Below, one piece after another: positions 1 to 9,924 of a DNA stretch of 64,000 nt (position 1 is its first letter; every line of letters starts with the position of its first letter). The position numbers were made by a program, and so were the translations under genes. The stretch spans positions 868,001 to 932,000 of the forward strand of contig VRMN01000001.1 in assembly GCA_008690995.1 (NCBI GenBank), in the 5' to 3' direction. The stretch comes from Porphyridium purpureum. Lineage: Eukaryota; Rhodophyta; Bangiophyceae; Porphyridiales; Porphyridiaceae. The notes under the pieces were generated by a model. The model was not told the origin of the DNA and made no database searches. It saw only the letters and a program-made list of their open reading frames with translations.

Positions 1-1312
1 GCAAGTCTGGTTTCAGATTTTTCAGGTCAAAGTGGAAGGTGAGAGCTTCCTGCACAGACATTTCCTCTCCGTTCCGCATTTGAATTGTGTCATGGCTGTT
101 CGCAGCGAGCTCGACCAAGAGATCCGTAACAATGTCGGGGCAATTTGCAGGTAGGACACCCACGGCGTCACCACAACGATAATCCAGTCCGGAGTTGCCC
201 AAATCAAATTCAATGTGGACAGTTTCCTTGTCGCCATGTTCCAACACTTTTGTGAGCATTCTGCGCTCTGCCACGGCGGCGATATAAGGCCGGCTTCTTG
301 TGTAGTTCACCGCGAGCTCTGCGGGATTGTCATTTGCAAATGCTGATTTGGATACAGAAGTTTTGGCCGTGGAACTCGAGTCCAGCTCAAGAACCGAAGA
401 CAAAAGATAGTCGTCATCATCGCCCTGACGCAGTACCGGCTCTTTGTCCAACGCACAGACCAACGAATCTATCCACGCGTCAATAGCGGACCAATCCTCC
501 TGGTTAATCATGCCTGTCGAAACCAATGGCGAGCTGGATGTGTGTGCTCTGAACAGCCGCTCGAAAACGAGGCCCCCCCGACAGTAATGTGCGTATGCTC
601 GGTCGCCGAGTGCAATTACTGCAAACTTGTTCTGCTCGCTCATGCCTTTAAAGAGGGGGTTCGCCTGATGCTTGTCGCATCGAGGGGCCGCGCTCTGGGT
701 ATCGTCGGCCATTTTCTCGGCCGCCTCGGACGGCATGGCGATCACCTCTTCTTCGACGCCGGCGCTCATGGCCTCGTGCAAGTCACGAGCGTCATTGGGC
801 ACGACGCCGTCGCCCGTTGTGGAGCAGGCCATAACAATAACGTTCTCTCTAGCCGGCTCAAGAACGTTGAAAAATGCCGTTGACAAAACGCGCGGGGCGC
901 AGTCCGCTACTCGTTCCGCAAGTGTCTCTGCAATTTTCCGCGCCACTTCCTTGGAGAATCCGTACTCGGTTCCGTACAAGACAAGCACGCGCCGAGTGCC
1001 TTCGCCGTGTGTGTCTGAGTAGTCGTGCGGGCAGAATTCGAGCGCTTCCTTTAGCACTCTCTGGCCGCGTGACGTCTGCTTCATCCGCCGCGCGGAGCGC
1101 TGCTCCATTGCCAACTTGGCGCGCGCTTCGGCTTCGACGCCGCGCGCCCTTTCGTTTTCATTCTTGGAGACATTACCGGCGAGCCAGCCCCAAACCGAGA
1201 AAGGCGCACTGTGCGATTCCGCTGGCGGCGAGCCGTTCTTCCTCCCTCGTGACACAACCACAAGTGCCCAAACCAGTAATAGCGCGAGCGCCACGGGCAA
1301 TGCCAACCCCAT
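1..1312 (-). CDS. Membrane-anchored NADPH diflavin reductase (cytochrome P450 reductase-like), 5' part
   Basis: Open minus-strand frame of about 437 residues, running off the left edge. The ATG at 1312 is preceded by an in-frame TGA 15 codons upstream, so the start is well supported. Residues 2-21 are a hydrophobic anchor (LALPVALALLLVWALVVVS), followed by a charged stretch. Near residues 110-270 is an FMN/flavodoxin domain with VLYGTEYGFSKEVARKIAE, ACSTTGDGVVPNDARDLHEA and FAVIALGDRAYAHYC. After an acidic linker the FAD-binding domain begins (TKVLEHGDKETVHIEFDLG, YRCGDAVGVLPANCPDIV). The NADPH domain lies outside the window. Known role of the family: electron transfer from NADPH through FAD and FMN to P450s or other acceptors, usually at the ER. 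The spacing and N-terminal anchor fit CPR; a sulfite-reductase-like or Ndor1-like diflavin enzyme is possible. It diverges from atpC. Confidence 0.85.
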   Translation of the reverse strand, partial: MGLALPVALALLLVWALVVVSRGRKNGSPPAESHSAPFSVWGWLAGNVSKNENERARGVEAEARAKLAMEQRSARRMKQTSRGQRVLKEALEFCPHDYSDTHGEGTRRVLVLYGTEYGFSKEVARKIAETLAERVADCAPRVLSTAFFNVLEPARENVIVMACSTTGDGVVPNDARDLHEAMSAGVEEEVIAMPSEAAEKMADDTQSAAPRCDKHQANPLFKGMSEQNKFAVIALGDRAYAHYCRGGLVFERLFRAHTSSSPLVSTGMINQEDWSAIDAWIDSLVCALDKEPVLRQGDDDDYLLSSVLELDSSSTAKTSVSKSAFANDNPAELAVNYTRSRPYIAAVAERRMLTKVLEHGDKETVHIEFDLGNSGLDYRCGDAVGVLPANCPDIVTDLLVELAANSHDTIQMRNGEEMSVQEALTFHFDLKNLKPDL

Positions 1313-2218
1313 GGGACAAACGCCACTCCTTTCTTCTCTGCTTCGCTGGCTCAATCAAAACGAAACAAGTTGTCTCGTGCCGGTCAATGCAGCCGAAAGC
1401 CGTGCGCACTTCCTTGGAGCCAAGACCAACGCCCAAAGAACGCTGGTGCGGGATGCACAACTCTGGACGTCTGGCCGAGACGAGACGAGACGTGACGTGA
1501 GGACGCGCGCAACAGACTGCTCTGCGCGATGGCCTTTCCGAAGCGCCTTTGCGCAAGCCCGTGCTCTCACGCCCCACCGCAAACGTCCGCACTGCCCACC
1601 TCTGCTGGGTGTGCGCTCCACGCAAAAAATTGTGCGGCTTGGGCGAACCCTGTACCTAACCCGTTCCCCGCAGTTAGATCCAGGGTTCCGGCGTTCGTTG
1701 TCGGTTGGGCCGTTCTCGCTGCCGGTACAGTGGTGCCGCGCATAGGTACAGTTTCTGCCTGCACTGTGTTTTGTGGCCGGCAGCGAGCATGCTGTGTTTG
1801 GGCCAATCTGCGCACGCAGCATCGCACGTGCTCTTTGTGTGTGTGTGTGTGTGTGATCTGTTCTAGGTAAATGGTCCCATTTTAGACGATGCGTGCGTGG
1901 ATACTGGTGTGCGGGCGGGTTGGCGGTGGCTTGCGGCTGTTGTTGTTTTGTGATTGTGTGATTGCGGAATAGAGGCGCACATGTGAGATCATTTTTGGAC
2001 CGCACTTTGTTACAGAGATGTGCGAAACGGGGGGTTAGAACAAAGTGGGTTCTGGTTTTGGATGCGGGCCGGCGATCTATGGAGGAGGTCAGAAGTGGGG
2101 TTGGTGGGAAGGAAAGGAGAGAGGCGGAGAAAGAGAGACGGTAGGAGGGTAGGAGAGAGAGAGAGAGAGAGAGAGAGGGAGGTGGGGTAGGGAAAGAGGT
2201 GGGGGGTAAGCGAGAAAC
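1313..2218. promoter_or_regulatory. Divergent 5' region between diflavin reductase and atpC
   Basis: About 900 bases with no convincing gene. It holds three copies of the GTACAG element: CTGTACC at 1650-1656, GGTACAGT at 1724-1731 and GGTACAGTTT at 1745-1754. It also holds a GT dinucleotide run at 1836-1855 and a GA run at 2153-2177, the latter ending about 40 bases before the atpC ATG. Long antisense frames here encode mostly Ser-Leu dipeptides read from the GA run and are not genes. It probably holds both promoters (inference). Confidence 0.5.
2153..2177. repeat. GA dinucleotide microsatellite
   Basis: Uninterrupted GA run in the 5' leader of atpC. Its position suggests part of the core promoter or 5' UTR, but no function can be shown from sequence. 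Confidence 0.9.
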
Positions 2219-3286
2219 ATGTCTGCGTTTGTGAGTGTGGGAGCGGGCGCATTTGCGCCGACGAGCAACGCGCGCGCGGGGGTGTGCGGCGGAGTGGCCG
2301 CGCCTGTGGCCGTGACCACGAGGAGTAGGAAGGTGACCGTGTCGATGGCGTCTGGCAAGGAGCTGCGCGATCGTATTGGGTCCGTCAAGAACACACAGAA
2401 GATCACGACCGCCATGAAGCTCGTGGCCGCCGCAAAGGTGCGCCGCGCCCAGGACGCCGTGCTGCGCACGCGCCCGTTCTCCGAGACGCTTCAAAAGGTG
2501 CTCGGCGGGCTGCTCAAGCGCTTGGAAAACGAGTTCTTGGACGTGCCGCTCCTGGAGGAGCGCGAGGCAAAGAACGTCGTGCTTGTCGTGACTTCGGGCG
2601 ACCGCGGGCTGTGCGGCGGATATAACTCGAACGCGATCAAGCAGAGCGAGAGGCGCGTGAAGGAGCTGCTGGCGACGGGCGTGAACGTCGAACTCATTAC
2701 GATCGGAAACAAGGCGTCGCAGTACTTCGGCCGCCGACCGCAGTACACTGTACGCCGCGCTTTCCCCATCGGGCAGGCACCGACGGCGGAGCAGGCAACC
2801 GAAATCACCGACGAAATTCTGTCCGAATATCTGTCCGGTGAGGTCGATCGCGTTGAGCTCCTGTACACTCGCTTTGTATCGTTGATTTCGTCGACGCCGT
2901 CAGTACGCACGCTGCTGCCGCTCTCACCCACCGGGATCGAGACCAATGGAGACGAGATTTTTGCGCTCACTTCGAAAGACGGACAGTTTTCCGTGAACTC
3001 TTCGATCGCCCCGGTGGCCGAGGCGGAGGTGTTCCCATCGCAGATGATCTTTGAGCAGGACCCGCAGCAGCTGTTGAACGCCATCCTGCCGCTGTACCTG
3101 AACGGCCAAGTTCTCCGCGCGCTGCAGGAGTCTGTGGCAAGCGAGCTTGCGTCGCGAATGAGCGCCATGTCCAACGCCACGGATAACGCCAAGCAACTGA
3201 GCAAGGACCTGACTATTGTGTACAATCGCGCTCGCCAGGCCAAGATCACGCAGGAGATCTCGGAAATCTGTGCTGGTTCGTTGTAA
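2219..3286 (+). CDS. atpC: Plastid ATP synthase gamma subunit, nucleus-encoded
   Basis: 355 residues. The first 42 or so are rich in Ala, Val, Thr and Arg with almost no acidic residues, as in a plastid transit peptide. The mature part starts near MASGKELRDRIGSVKNTQK and continues with ITTAMKLVAAAKVRRAQDAV, the classic N-terminal helix of F1 gamma. The C-terminal helix is also present (LTIVYNRARQAKITQEISEI). The central rotor gamma couples proton flow to catalysis in thylakoid CF1. The region holding the regulatory cysteine pair in green-plant gamma reads LLPLSPTGIETNGDEIFALT here, so the redox loop is absent, as in cyanobacteria. In the retained frame the only cysteines are in the transit peptide, near the middle (GDRGLCGGYNS) and near the end. 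The ATG is the first in frame after the GA-rich leader. Confidence 0.96.
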   Translation: MSAFVSVGAGAFAPTSNARAGVCGGVAAPVAVTTRSRKVTVSMASGKELRDRIGSVKNTQKITTAMKLVAAAKVRRAQDAVLRTRPFSETLQKVLGGLLKRLENEFLDVPLLEEREAKNVVLVVTSGDRGLCGGYNSNAIKQSERRVKELLATGVNVELITIGNKASQYFGRRPQYTVRRAFPIGQAPTAEQATEITDEILSEYLSGEVDRVELLYTRFVSLISSTPSVRTLLPLSPTGIETNGDEIFALTSKDGQFSVNSSIAPVAEAEVFPSQMIFEQDPQQLLNAILPLYLNGQVLRALQESVASELASRMSAMSNATDNAKQLSKDLTIVYNRARQAKITQEISEICAGSL

Positions 3287-3588
3287 GCGATTTAATAGTT
3301 AGTGTACTCAATCCTTGCTTGCCTGGCTGATTAAGTTCGGCACCCAGCTTAGACTCGAGTGCTGGAGCACATTAAATCATGTCTTCATAAGGAGGATGGA
3401 CGGCTTCAGCAGCCGTTGCAAGTCGACACTTTCAGGGAGAGTCTGGTGCTGCTGCAGGCTTCCAGTTTTGGCTTGAACGCCAGTGCCTTCCGTCATTGGA
3501 CTCTAGTGTTTACATAGTTTGTCAAGTCCAATGCATAAATATTCTGCTCCAGAATCAAGGTACGCAGGAGCTCCTCGGCCTGGCGCGG

Positions 3589-4059
3589 CTACGCGTTTAG
3601 CTTGAGCGAAAGCTCGTCTTGCTCATTGTCTCCGCGGACTGGAGCGTGGTACTTGTGGCGTCTCAGATGCTTGCGGAATCGGCAGCGTATCCGCGAGCGG
3701 CCTTTCCACTCCGCACCAACGCCTTCAGCACTGGCAGCCCTGTGCATATGTGGGCATTCTGCGGACGGTTCCGAGCACTCGCGCGCACGCCCTGCGAGCT
3801 CGCCAGACAAAGTCCATTCAATATCAACGGCGGTCGTGGCTTTGACATCCTTGTCCATTTCTTCTTGACATTGTCGAACCATCGTTTCTGTCTCTGCTCG
3901 GGCACACGAGGGACAAAGACGGTTTCGAGGCTTGCTCTCCGCCCATGATCTTTTAACCTCGCATTGTGATGTAGCAATGGGTCGCCCCTTTATGTCCACG
4001 ACTGGGGACCTGTAGCGTTCCCGAGCGGTCTTCCAGCAAAGAAAATGAAGTTGGCTGTG
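3589..4059 (-). other. Possible coding exon, unrecognised
   Basis: Open minus-strand frame of about 156 codons, closed upstream by TGA at 4060-4062. It begins only with GTG inside the frame; no ATG precedes the protein-like part. Its text includes ARERYRSPVVDIKGRPIATS, a CPSCARAE stretch, and a basic tail (RIRCRFRKHLRRHKYHAPVR) followed by GDNEQDELSLKLNA. AG acceptor-like sites lie just upstream on the minus strand, so it could be a 3' exon whose first exon lies nearer the promoter elements at 4400-4436. No family was recognised, and it may be noncoding. Confidence 0.25.
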
Positions 4060-4399
4060 TCAACCAAAGCCCATCCGCACAAACTTGAAGACCACAGAGC
4101 TGGAGTTTTGTTGCCCGCTGACGAGAGGTTGATGTAAATTCAGGCCTGTGAAGCTTGGGCGGCGCTGCCCGCATTCCAAAGCACTGGCCTTTGTAGACCT
4201 ATCAAAAAAGCGACCGGAACGGAGATGACACTGCGCGCGACACACACGGAACCGAACCGCTAATTGATTTCCGTCGACTCACCAAGGAACTGACAACTAT
4301 CCGCCGCAGAACGTAAAATTACACACAAGCAACTGTCACCGGGTGCGCGCGCATTTTCTTCTGGCGGGTTGCGTCCACATCAAAGATCGCATCAGTCGC

Positions 4400-4436
4400 A
4401 CTGTACCCCCGCAAACCCTGTCAGTGTTAACTGTAC
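4400..4436. promoter_or_regulatory. Paired GTACAG elements
   Basis: ACTGTACC at 4400-4407 and AACTGTAC at 4429-4436, same orientation, 29 bases apart. The arrangement resembles that upstream of known genes in this window, so an undetected minus-strand gene may start downstream of it (inference). Confidence 0.35.
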
Positions 4437-5580
4437 TTTTAACGGGAGCGCTTCACAGCTTGGCCCTGAGGGCTCAAGGACGACGCGGTTTCAAGACACG
4501 TCTGCGGGTCGCAGAGTAGTGGCACCAGTGTACGAATGTGGGCCGCGGTCGAACTCGGCAGCCTTCCGAACTCAGCATGGAGCCCGGAGCCCGGACTCTT
4601 GAAATGGAATACTCAAGTGACGAAGCAGGCGCGGTTCCATGCGAACAAAGAATCCTGCCTTTTCGCGCAGGTTTCGTGGCGTAGTATGTGCGTAAATGGT
4701 GTGTTGTCCGAGCATTCGATTGCTCTCAAGTTTCGGGGGGCGTTGAGTAGTGGAAGCGCGCAGCAGTGCGTGTGATCTGTTGTATCGTTTACTGATTATC
4801 CATTGCAGAGCACCTGCGGTGTGTGCGAGTTCGTTCGTCCTGCTTGGATGCCGGCCAACTCGTCGGACTCGCATGTTATGTTCGGCGCACGTGCGCGTGT
4901 AGTGCACCAGCGCACTGGGCTTTATCAACGCTGCGCGGTAGGGCTTGACCGAATGAACTGCTCCTCCGTGCAGTCCCACGCGGTTGCGAAAAACGAGAGT
5001 GGCGGCACGTTTCCCTTTCTGTCGGCTCTGCCTTGTTTAATGAATCGCAGACGAGAGGAGACTCTGCTGCTCCAGAGAGCATACGCATTCACTGTATCGT
5101 GGCACGGGCAGATTCAGAATGGTTGTGTGCCCTAGGGAATGGCAGACAAGAGAAGCAAAGAGACAGACCGGCAAGCCAGTAAGGAGCAGACCAGGACGGC
5201 ACCGGTTCATTTTTTATCGAAGGAGGAGAGGGTGCGAATAGTCTATTGGGAAGAGCTTTGCAACTCGAAAATCGACTTCGCGCAACCCTGATGATACGCG
5301 TGATGGCGACAACGACCTTCCTCATCATGACAAAGCGTTGATGCTCCGAAGCGCGACGGTTGTGGCGCTCGACAACAGCTTCAATATGAGAGCGCAAAAT
5401 GCCTTGCTTCGTGATACACTGCATGAAGAGCGGTGAATGCGCCGCTGCCCATCAAAGGAGGATGACAGTGATTGTTCAAGGCTCTTTGGCAATGCCGAAT
5501 CTGTTCAACTTGTGTAATATGGCTGTGTTTCATTCAATATTTTGCATGACTCAATCGATCTGAACGAGCATGTGGTCCCG

Positions 5581-5601
5581 TTTGGCTCTATTAGAGCCAA
5601 A
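5581..5601. repeat. Perfect 21-base inverted repeat
   Basis: TTTGGCTCTA and its exact complement TAGAGCCAAA are separated by one T. There is no T-run after it, so a bacterial-type terminator is not suggested. It could be a dimeric protein-binding site. The loop is too short for a stable RNA hairpin without opening the inner pairs. Confidence 0.6.
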
Positions 5602-6358
5602 GAATGTGATGGATAGACACACGGAACGATGACAAGACCACAAGCCGTGCCGATGTCCCTGAAAATCACTCAGCACTACATGTGGATCCTAGGTGACATC
5701 CTACAACACCGCTGAGCGCTTGTGTTGGAAGCTGGGCATAGCCTGATACGTGGAGTGGATTTGGAGGCGGCTTGTGAAGTGTTTGGGGACCAGACTGACG
5801 ATGTGCGGCCTCGTCACGATCATCTGGCAACCGCCGAAAGTGTTCTCTCTGCCCGAAGCCCTGACATTCCTCCGCAAATACTTGCGCGGTTAATCTGAGC
5901 TGCACTGGACGCACAACTCAAGCTGCCTGCGGATGTCGATGACCATGTCACTGGGGCCTGGAGGATGTGTTTTTGCAGGATGAGCTGATGGCACTTTCCA
6001 TACTCTGGAAACAATAGTCGCGCCAGGACCTACTCTTTCCCGACGCCGAGTTGATCGCATTTGGGCCTTGTCGCTCAGGAGTAAAGCATCTTATCAACAA
6101 TTTCAAGGATCGCTTCCTTACTTTTCAGGAGGAAGCTTCGAAATAAATCATGCTCCCCATTCGTAGCTCTGGGTCCCGAGGAGACGAAGCAGAGGCGCTT
6201 GAGACGAATCGCGGCCGCCAAAGAACCTCGTGACATCATGCGGGCATTCCATGGCGACGCATTATACGGAACTGGCGAGCAAGCATCTGGATTTGCGACG
6301 ACCTGAGCACATGCCCAGACCTCACTGTGCGCGTGAATGGTTGCATGAGTGAACTTTA

Positions 6359-6379
6359 GGTACAGTTGCTCAGTACAGT
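6359..6379 (+). promoter_or_regulatory. Double GTACAG element upstream of TOP3
   Basis: GGTACAGTT at 6359-6367 and GTACAGT at 6373-6379, same orientation, about 120-140 bases before the topoisomerase III start. Distance and pairing match those of copies before other genes here. Confidence 0.45.
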
Positions 6380-6496
6380 GACATCGGTAAGCCTTGTTGG
6401 CGCCAAGAAGCGTGGCCAAGGCGGAGGAGAGGCGAGGCGCACACGAAGGGGACAGATGAGATGAGCTGACGAGGTTGAATGGGGGTTTAGAGCACA

Positions 6497-9400
6497 ATGC
6501 CGCCGGTGCGGGTGCTGTGTGTGGCAGAAAAGCCGAGCGCCGCGCGGGAGATCAGCATGGTGCTGGCAGGAGGTAGCAAGGTGGTCACGCGCAACAGCTT
6601 TTCCAAGTATAATCGGATTATGGAGTTTGACATGACACAGCCGCAGGAGATGAAGATCGTGTTCACGTCCGTGTCGGGACACATTAAGGAAGTGGACTTT
6701 GAGCCTAAGTGTCAGTCTTGGCAGAGCTATGACCCGGCTTTATTGCTGAATCGCGAGGCGTCGCGCGTCATCTCGCGCGTCAGCGCAGACAAAGAGCCGC
6801 TGGAGCGCACGCTCAAGCATGAGGCTCGCCATTGCCAGGTACTTATCCTCTGGTTAGACTGCGACTCTGAGGGAGAAAAAATTGCGTTTGAAGTCATGGA
6901 AATCGTCAAGTCAGGCAATCCGCGCATTGACGTGAAGCGTGCGCGTTTTTCAGCCATCACCCGGCAGGACCTGTTTCACGCGCTCTGCCACCTGCAACTA
7001 CCCAACGAGCGTGTTGCCGACATGGTTTCCGCGCGGCAGGAAATTGACCTGCGCGCAGGCGCTGCGTTCACGCGCTTTCTTACTCTTTTATTGACGGAAC
7101 GATTCGGCGGCGTACAGGCGGTGTCGCGTTCAACGGGCAAAAAGCAACCAATCTCGTACGGTCCGTGCCAATTTCCAGCGCTCGGCCTTGTCGTGGATCG
7201 TTTCCTTATGATCAAAAATTTCAAGAGCCAGGCATTCTATGTGATTGACTTGCTGCTGAAAACGCGCAATGGAATCCCTCTGAAGTTTGAGTGGGCGCGG
7301 CAGCGATTGTTTGACCAACACGCTGCCCAGGTATGCTTTTTACTTTGCCATGAAGCCGCGCTGCGGGCAAACGAAACGGCGCGAGTCTGCAGGAAGCAGC
7401 GCTCGGAGCGGCGCCGCTGGAAACCGTTGCCGCTTTCTACGGTGGAGATGCAGATTGCAGCGTCACGCAAGCTCCAAATGACCTCTGAGCAGGCCATGAA
7501 TGCGGCGGAAGCGCTATATACCAATGGCTTCATTTCGTATCCACGCACAGAGACCGATGTCTTCAACCCAAATATAGACTTGCGCGCCATCGTCGCTGAA
7601 CAAGCCGGCGACGCGCGATGGTCAGGATTTGTCAGCCAGCTGCTCGGCGGCGATGGCGGCAACGAAAATAATGCTCAGGCTGGCGGTATCCGCTTTGAAA
7701 GGCCGCGGGCTGGCAAGCATGACGACCAGGCGCATCCGCCGATCCACCCCCTGCGATGCGCGCCATCAAGCTCAGGGTTCGGTGACCCACATCAGGACCG
7801 ATTGTTCGAGTACATCACGCGGCGCTTTCTCGCAAGCTGCTCGGTGGATGCCGTTGGGTCCGAGACGCTGGTCGAGGTGCAGATAGGTATGGAACGATTC
7901 TCCACGAAGGCCCTGATCGTCGAGCGCAAGGGTTTCTACGAAGTATTCACGTACGAGAGGTGGGCAGAGCGTGACTTGCCTGATCTACAAGAAGGCGATG
8001 AAGTCAGCATCGACGAAATGCACCTTCGCACAAGCGAAACTGAGCCGCCGCCTTTGCTCGCAGAAAGTGACCTCATCAGTCTCATGGACCGGCACGGAAT
8101 CGGAACTGACGCCACAATTGCTGAGCACGTGAAGAAAATCCAGGAGCGTGGCTACGTGACCAAGAATGCGCAGAACCGCTTTGTGCCCATGACGCTTGGC
8201 CTCGGACTCGTGTCCGGCTTTGAGCTCTGCGAAGTATTTCTTGCTAGGCCCACGGTGCGCGCCGAACAGGAGGCGGAGCTAAAACGCGTAGGAACCGGCG
8301 AAGTGCACATGGACGTGATGCTCAGTCACGCCATGGATCTTTACAGAACACTGTTCACATCGTTGCTGGATCGCAGGTCGCGGTTTGTCAGCGCGTTCGA
8401 GCCGTATTTTGACCGCAAGCATACGGAATGGACGGTCCAAGTGGAGCTGTTTTCCTTGTGTAGGTGCGGCCGACCGATGCAGCTTGCAGTGGAGCGTGGA
8501 GCAGTTGCGACCAGTGAGCCGGGCGCAACCCGTGAGCGTGCGTTGCTTTGTTCGCCGTGCGCGTTGCAGCTCAAGCTTCCTCGAAACAACAGCCATCTGG
8601 TACCATTTGAGCACACGTGCCCAATCTGTCGGTTCCAAGTCCTCGAGGTGCACAACCACACCACTCGCAAGACACACAAGCTTTGCCCATGGTGCTTCAG
8701 CTTTCCGCCACCAGACCAGCAGGCCCCACTGGACCAGCAGGAACAGCAGCATCATGTTACATCGACGGGGATAGGATTCGCAGGCTTGCGTTGCTTTGCG
8801 TGCACCCATGCAGACTGTGCGTTGGCACATGGTGAAGCAGTTCTATGCGATCGTGTTCTTGCGTGCACAATTTGCCAGGACGGCAAGAACTACGCTCTCG
8901 TGGGCGTCCGTGGTAGATTTAAAATCAAGTGCGAAAGCGAGCATCGGGATTGCTACTCGTACACATTTCCTGGCGAGGTTTTAGATGTGCGCGCAGCGCC
9001 TGGCTCATGTGTCAAGTGCTCTGCGCAGCGACTACAAGTGTCGTGGAAGCCGCGCATGGTTCCTTCGAGCGTGAGAGCTCTTATGGATATCTGCGTTTGG
9101 TGTGACGGAGAGTATCATGCCGCTCTTCATGCGTTAGGGGAAAGCCCGCCCAAGCAGCCTGAATCTGGACAGCGACCGCAAGTTGGCACAAGGCCTTTGC
9201 GGCAAGTTCCTGGCACTGCGGCGGGCCATCTACAGGTGGATATTGAGGATCTGCACAATCAGATGCCAGCTCGACCAGCGGCGAACGCGTCGTCTGGCAC
9301 ACCTTTGCTTGCAGGTACAGTCTCAGTTCCTGTATGCCGAGGCCACCAGCTTGAGATGGCTCGACGCACGACCGTGAACGGAAAGAATGCTGGGCGTGAG

Positions 9401-9865
9401 TTTTTCACGTGCTCCAGACCTCAGGCCGAAAAGTGTGACGACTTTGTCTGGGTGGATCAGGCAACCACGAACCGTGGCGCAGCGGGTTCGGCAAACAATG
9501 CCTCTGGCGTCGGCCCGGACCGTCGCGGTCCGCCAGGAGGCAGAAAGAAAGGCAATGGCATGGCTTGGCAATCTGTGAATGGAAGTGAAGGCAACACATA
9601 TGGCAGCGGTCGAGTGGCTGTGCCAAACGAGAACACAGCGCCTCTGTGCTCTGGACATGCACGGCCGATGAACATAAACGTCACAAAAAAGGCCGGCACG
9701 AACGAAGGCCGCCAATTCTGGAGCTGTAGCGCGTATCCAAACAGCTGCAATTCATTCAAGTGGGTCGATGGCGTTTCGCTAGCTTCGACATCAGCGCAAG
9801 CAGCTGCGGCGACAGCAGCAGCGACACTTCGTCCAGCAAAAGCCACCACCAAGCGGAAACGATGA
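6497..9865 (+). CDS. TOP3A: DNA topoisomerase III (type IA), TOP3-alpha-like
   Basis: 1,122 residues. An N-terminal TOPRIM domain (VLCVAEKPSAAREISMVLAG) carries the metal-binding acidic cluster LWLDCDSEGEK. The catalytic tyrosine is about residue 348, in FISYPRTETDVF, followed by the DDQAHPPIHP motif. DLISLMDRHGIGTDATIAEH completes the type IA core. The long C-terminus has several Cys-rich zinc modules (CRCGRPM..CSPCA, CPIC..CPWC, CFAC) and two GRF-type fingers near residues 945-990 and 1055-1095, each of the form C-x-GH..F-x-C..C-x-F-x-WVD. Family role: decatenation and dissolution of recombination intermediates with a RecQ helicase and RMI1. Two C-terminal GRF fingers fit TOP3-alpha better than TOP3-beta. 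The end is basic (ATTKRKR), perhaps a nuclear signal. Confidence 0.95.
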   Translation: MPPVRVLCVAEKPSAAREISMVLAGGSKVVTRNSFSKYNRIMEFDMTQPQEMKIVFTSVSGHIKEVDFEPKCQSWQSYDPALLLNREASRVISRVSADKEPLERTLKHEARHCQVLILWLDCDSEGEKIAFEVMEIVKSGNPRIDVKRARFSAITRQDLFHALCHLQLPNERVADMVSARQEIDLRAGAAFTRFLTLLLTERFGGVQAVSRSTGKKQPISYGPCQFPALGLVVDRFLMIKNFKSQAFYVIDLLLKTRNGIPLKFEWARQRLFDQHAAQVCFLLCHEAALRANETARVCRKQRSERRRWKPLPLSTVEMQIAASRKLQMTSEQAMNAAEALYTNGFISYPRTETDVFNPNIDLRAIVAEQAGDARWSGFVSQLLGGDGGNENNAQAGGIRFERPRAGKHDDQAHPPIHPLRCAPSSSGFGDPHQDRLFEYITRRFLASCSVDAVGSETLVEVQIGMERFSTKALIVERKGFYEVFTYERWAERDLPDLQEGDEVSIDEMHLRTSETEPPPLLAESDLISLMDRHGIGTDATIAEHVKKIQERGYVTKNAQNRFVPMTLGLGLVSGFELCEVFLARPTVRAEQEAELKRVGTGEVHMDVMLSHAMDLYRTLFTSLLDRRSRFVSAFEPYFDRKHTEWTVQVELFSLCRCGRPMQLAVERGAVATSEPGATRERALLCSPCALQLKLPRNNSHLVPFEHTCPICRFQVLEVHNHTTRKTHKLCPWCFSFPPPDQQAPLDQQEQQHHVTSTGIGFAGLRCFACTHADCALAHGEAVLCDRVLACTICQDGKNYALVGVRGRFKIKCESEHRDCYSYTFPGEVLDVRAAPGSCVKCSAQRLQVSWKPRMVPSSVRALMDICVWCDGEYHAALHALGESPPKQPESGQRPQVGTRPLRQVPGTAAGHLQVDIEDLHNQMPARPAANASSGTPLLAGTVSVPVCRGHQLEMARRTTVNGKNAGREFFTCSRPQAEKCDDFVWVDQATTNRGAAGSANNASGVGPDRRGPPGGRKKGNGMAWQSVNGSEGNTYGSGRVAVPNENTAPLCSGHARPMNINVTKKAGTNEGRQFWSCSAYPNSCNSFKWVDGVSLASTSAQAAAATAAATLRPAKATTKRKR

Positions 9866-9924
9866 CGCGGTCAAGCAACGCTGTACAGCACTCGTAGTGT
9901 ACCTCTAGGGTTTAATTTACTGAA

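Larger units (their letters stand above)
3287..6496. other. 3.2-kb gap without a convincing gene
   Basis: Several short open stretches on the minus strand look partly protein-like: 3589-4059, 5666-5914, 5820-6014 and 6075-6300 (the last ends in KEAILEIVDKMLYS). None has a clear start, family resemblance or full-length frame. A spliced gene, a decayed gene or a noncoding RNA would all fit. The region also holds two GTACAG-element clusters and a 21-base inverted repeat, listed separately. No tRNA cloverleaf was found by eye. Confidence 0.4.

Noticed and set aside
1355-2494. Minus-strand open frame of 379 codons
   Set aside because: It is antisense to the atpC 5' end, and much of it encodes Ser-Leu dipeptides read from the GA microsatellite. 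Neighbouring genes explain the region.
4572-4979. Minus-strand frame of 135 codons in the 3.2-kb gap
   Set aside because: Composition rich in Arg, His and Thr with no family resemblance; equally long frames occur on the other strand.
3287-6496. tRNA or other structural RNA genes in the large gap
   Set aside because: No A-box/B-box pair or cloverleaf could be found by eye; a covariance-model scan would be decisive.
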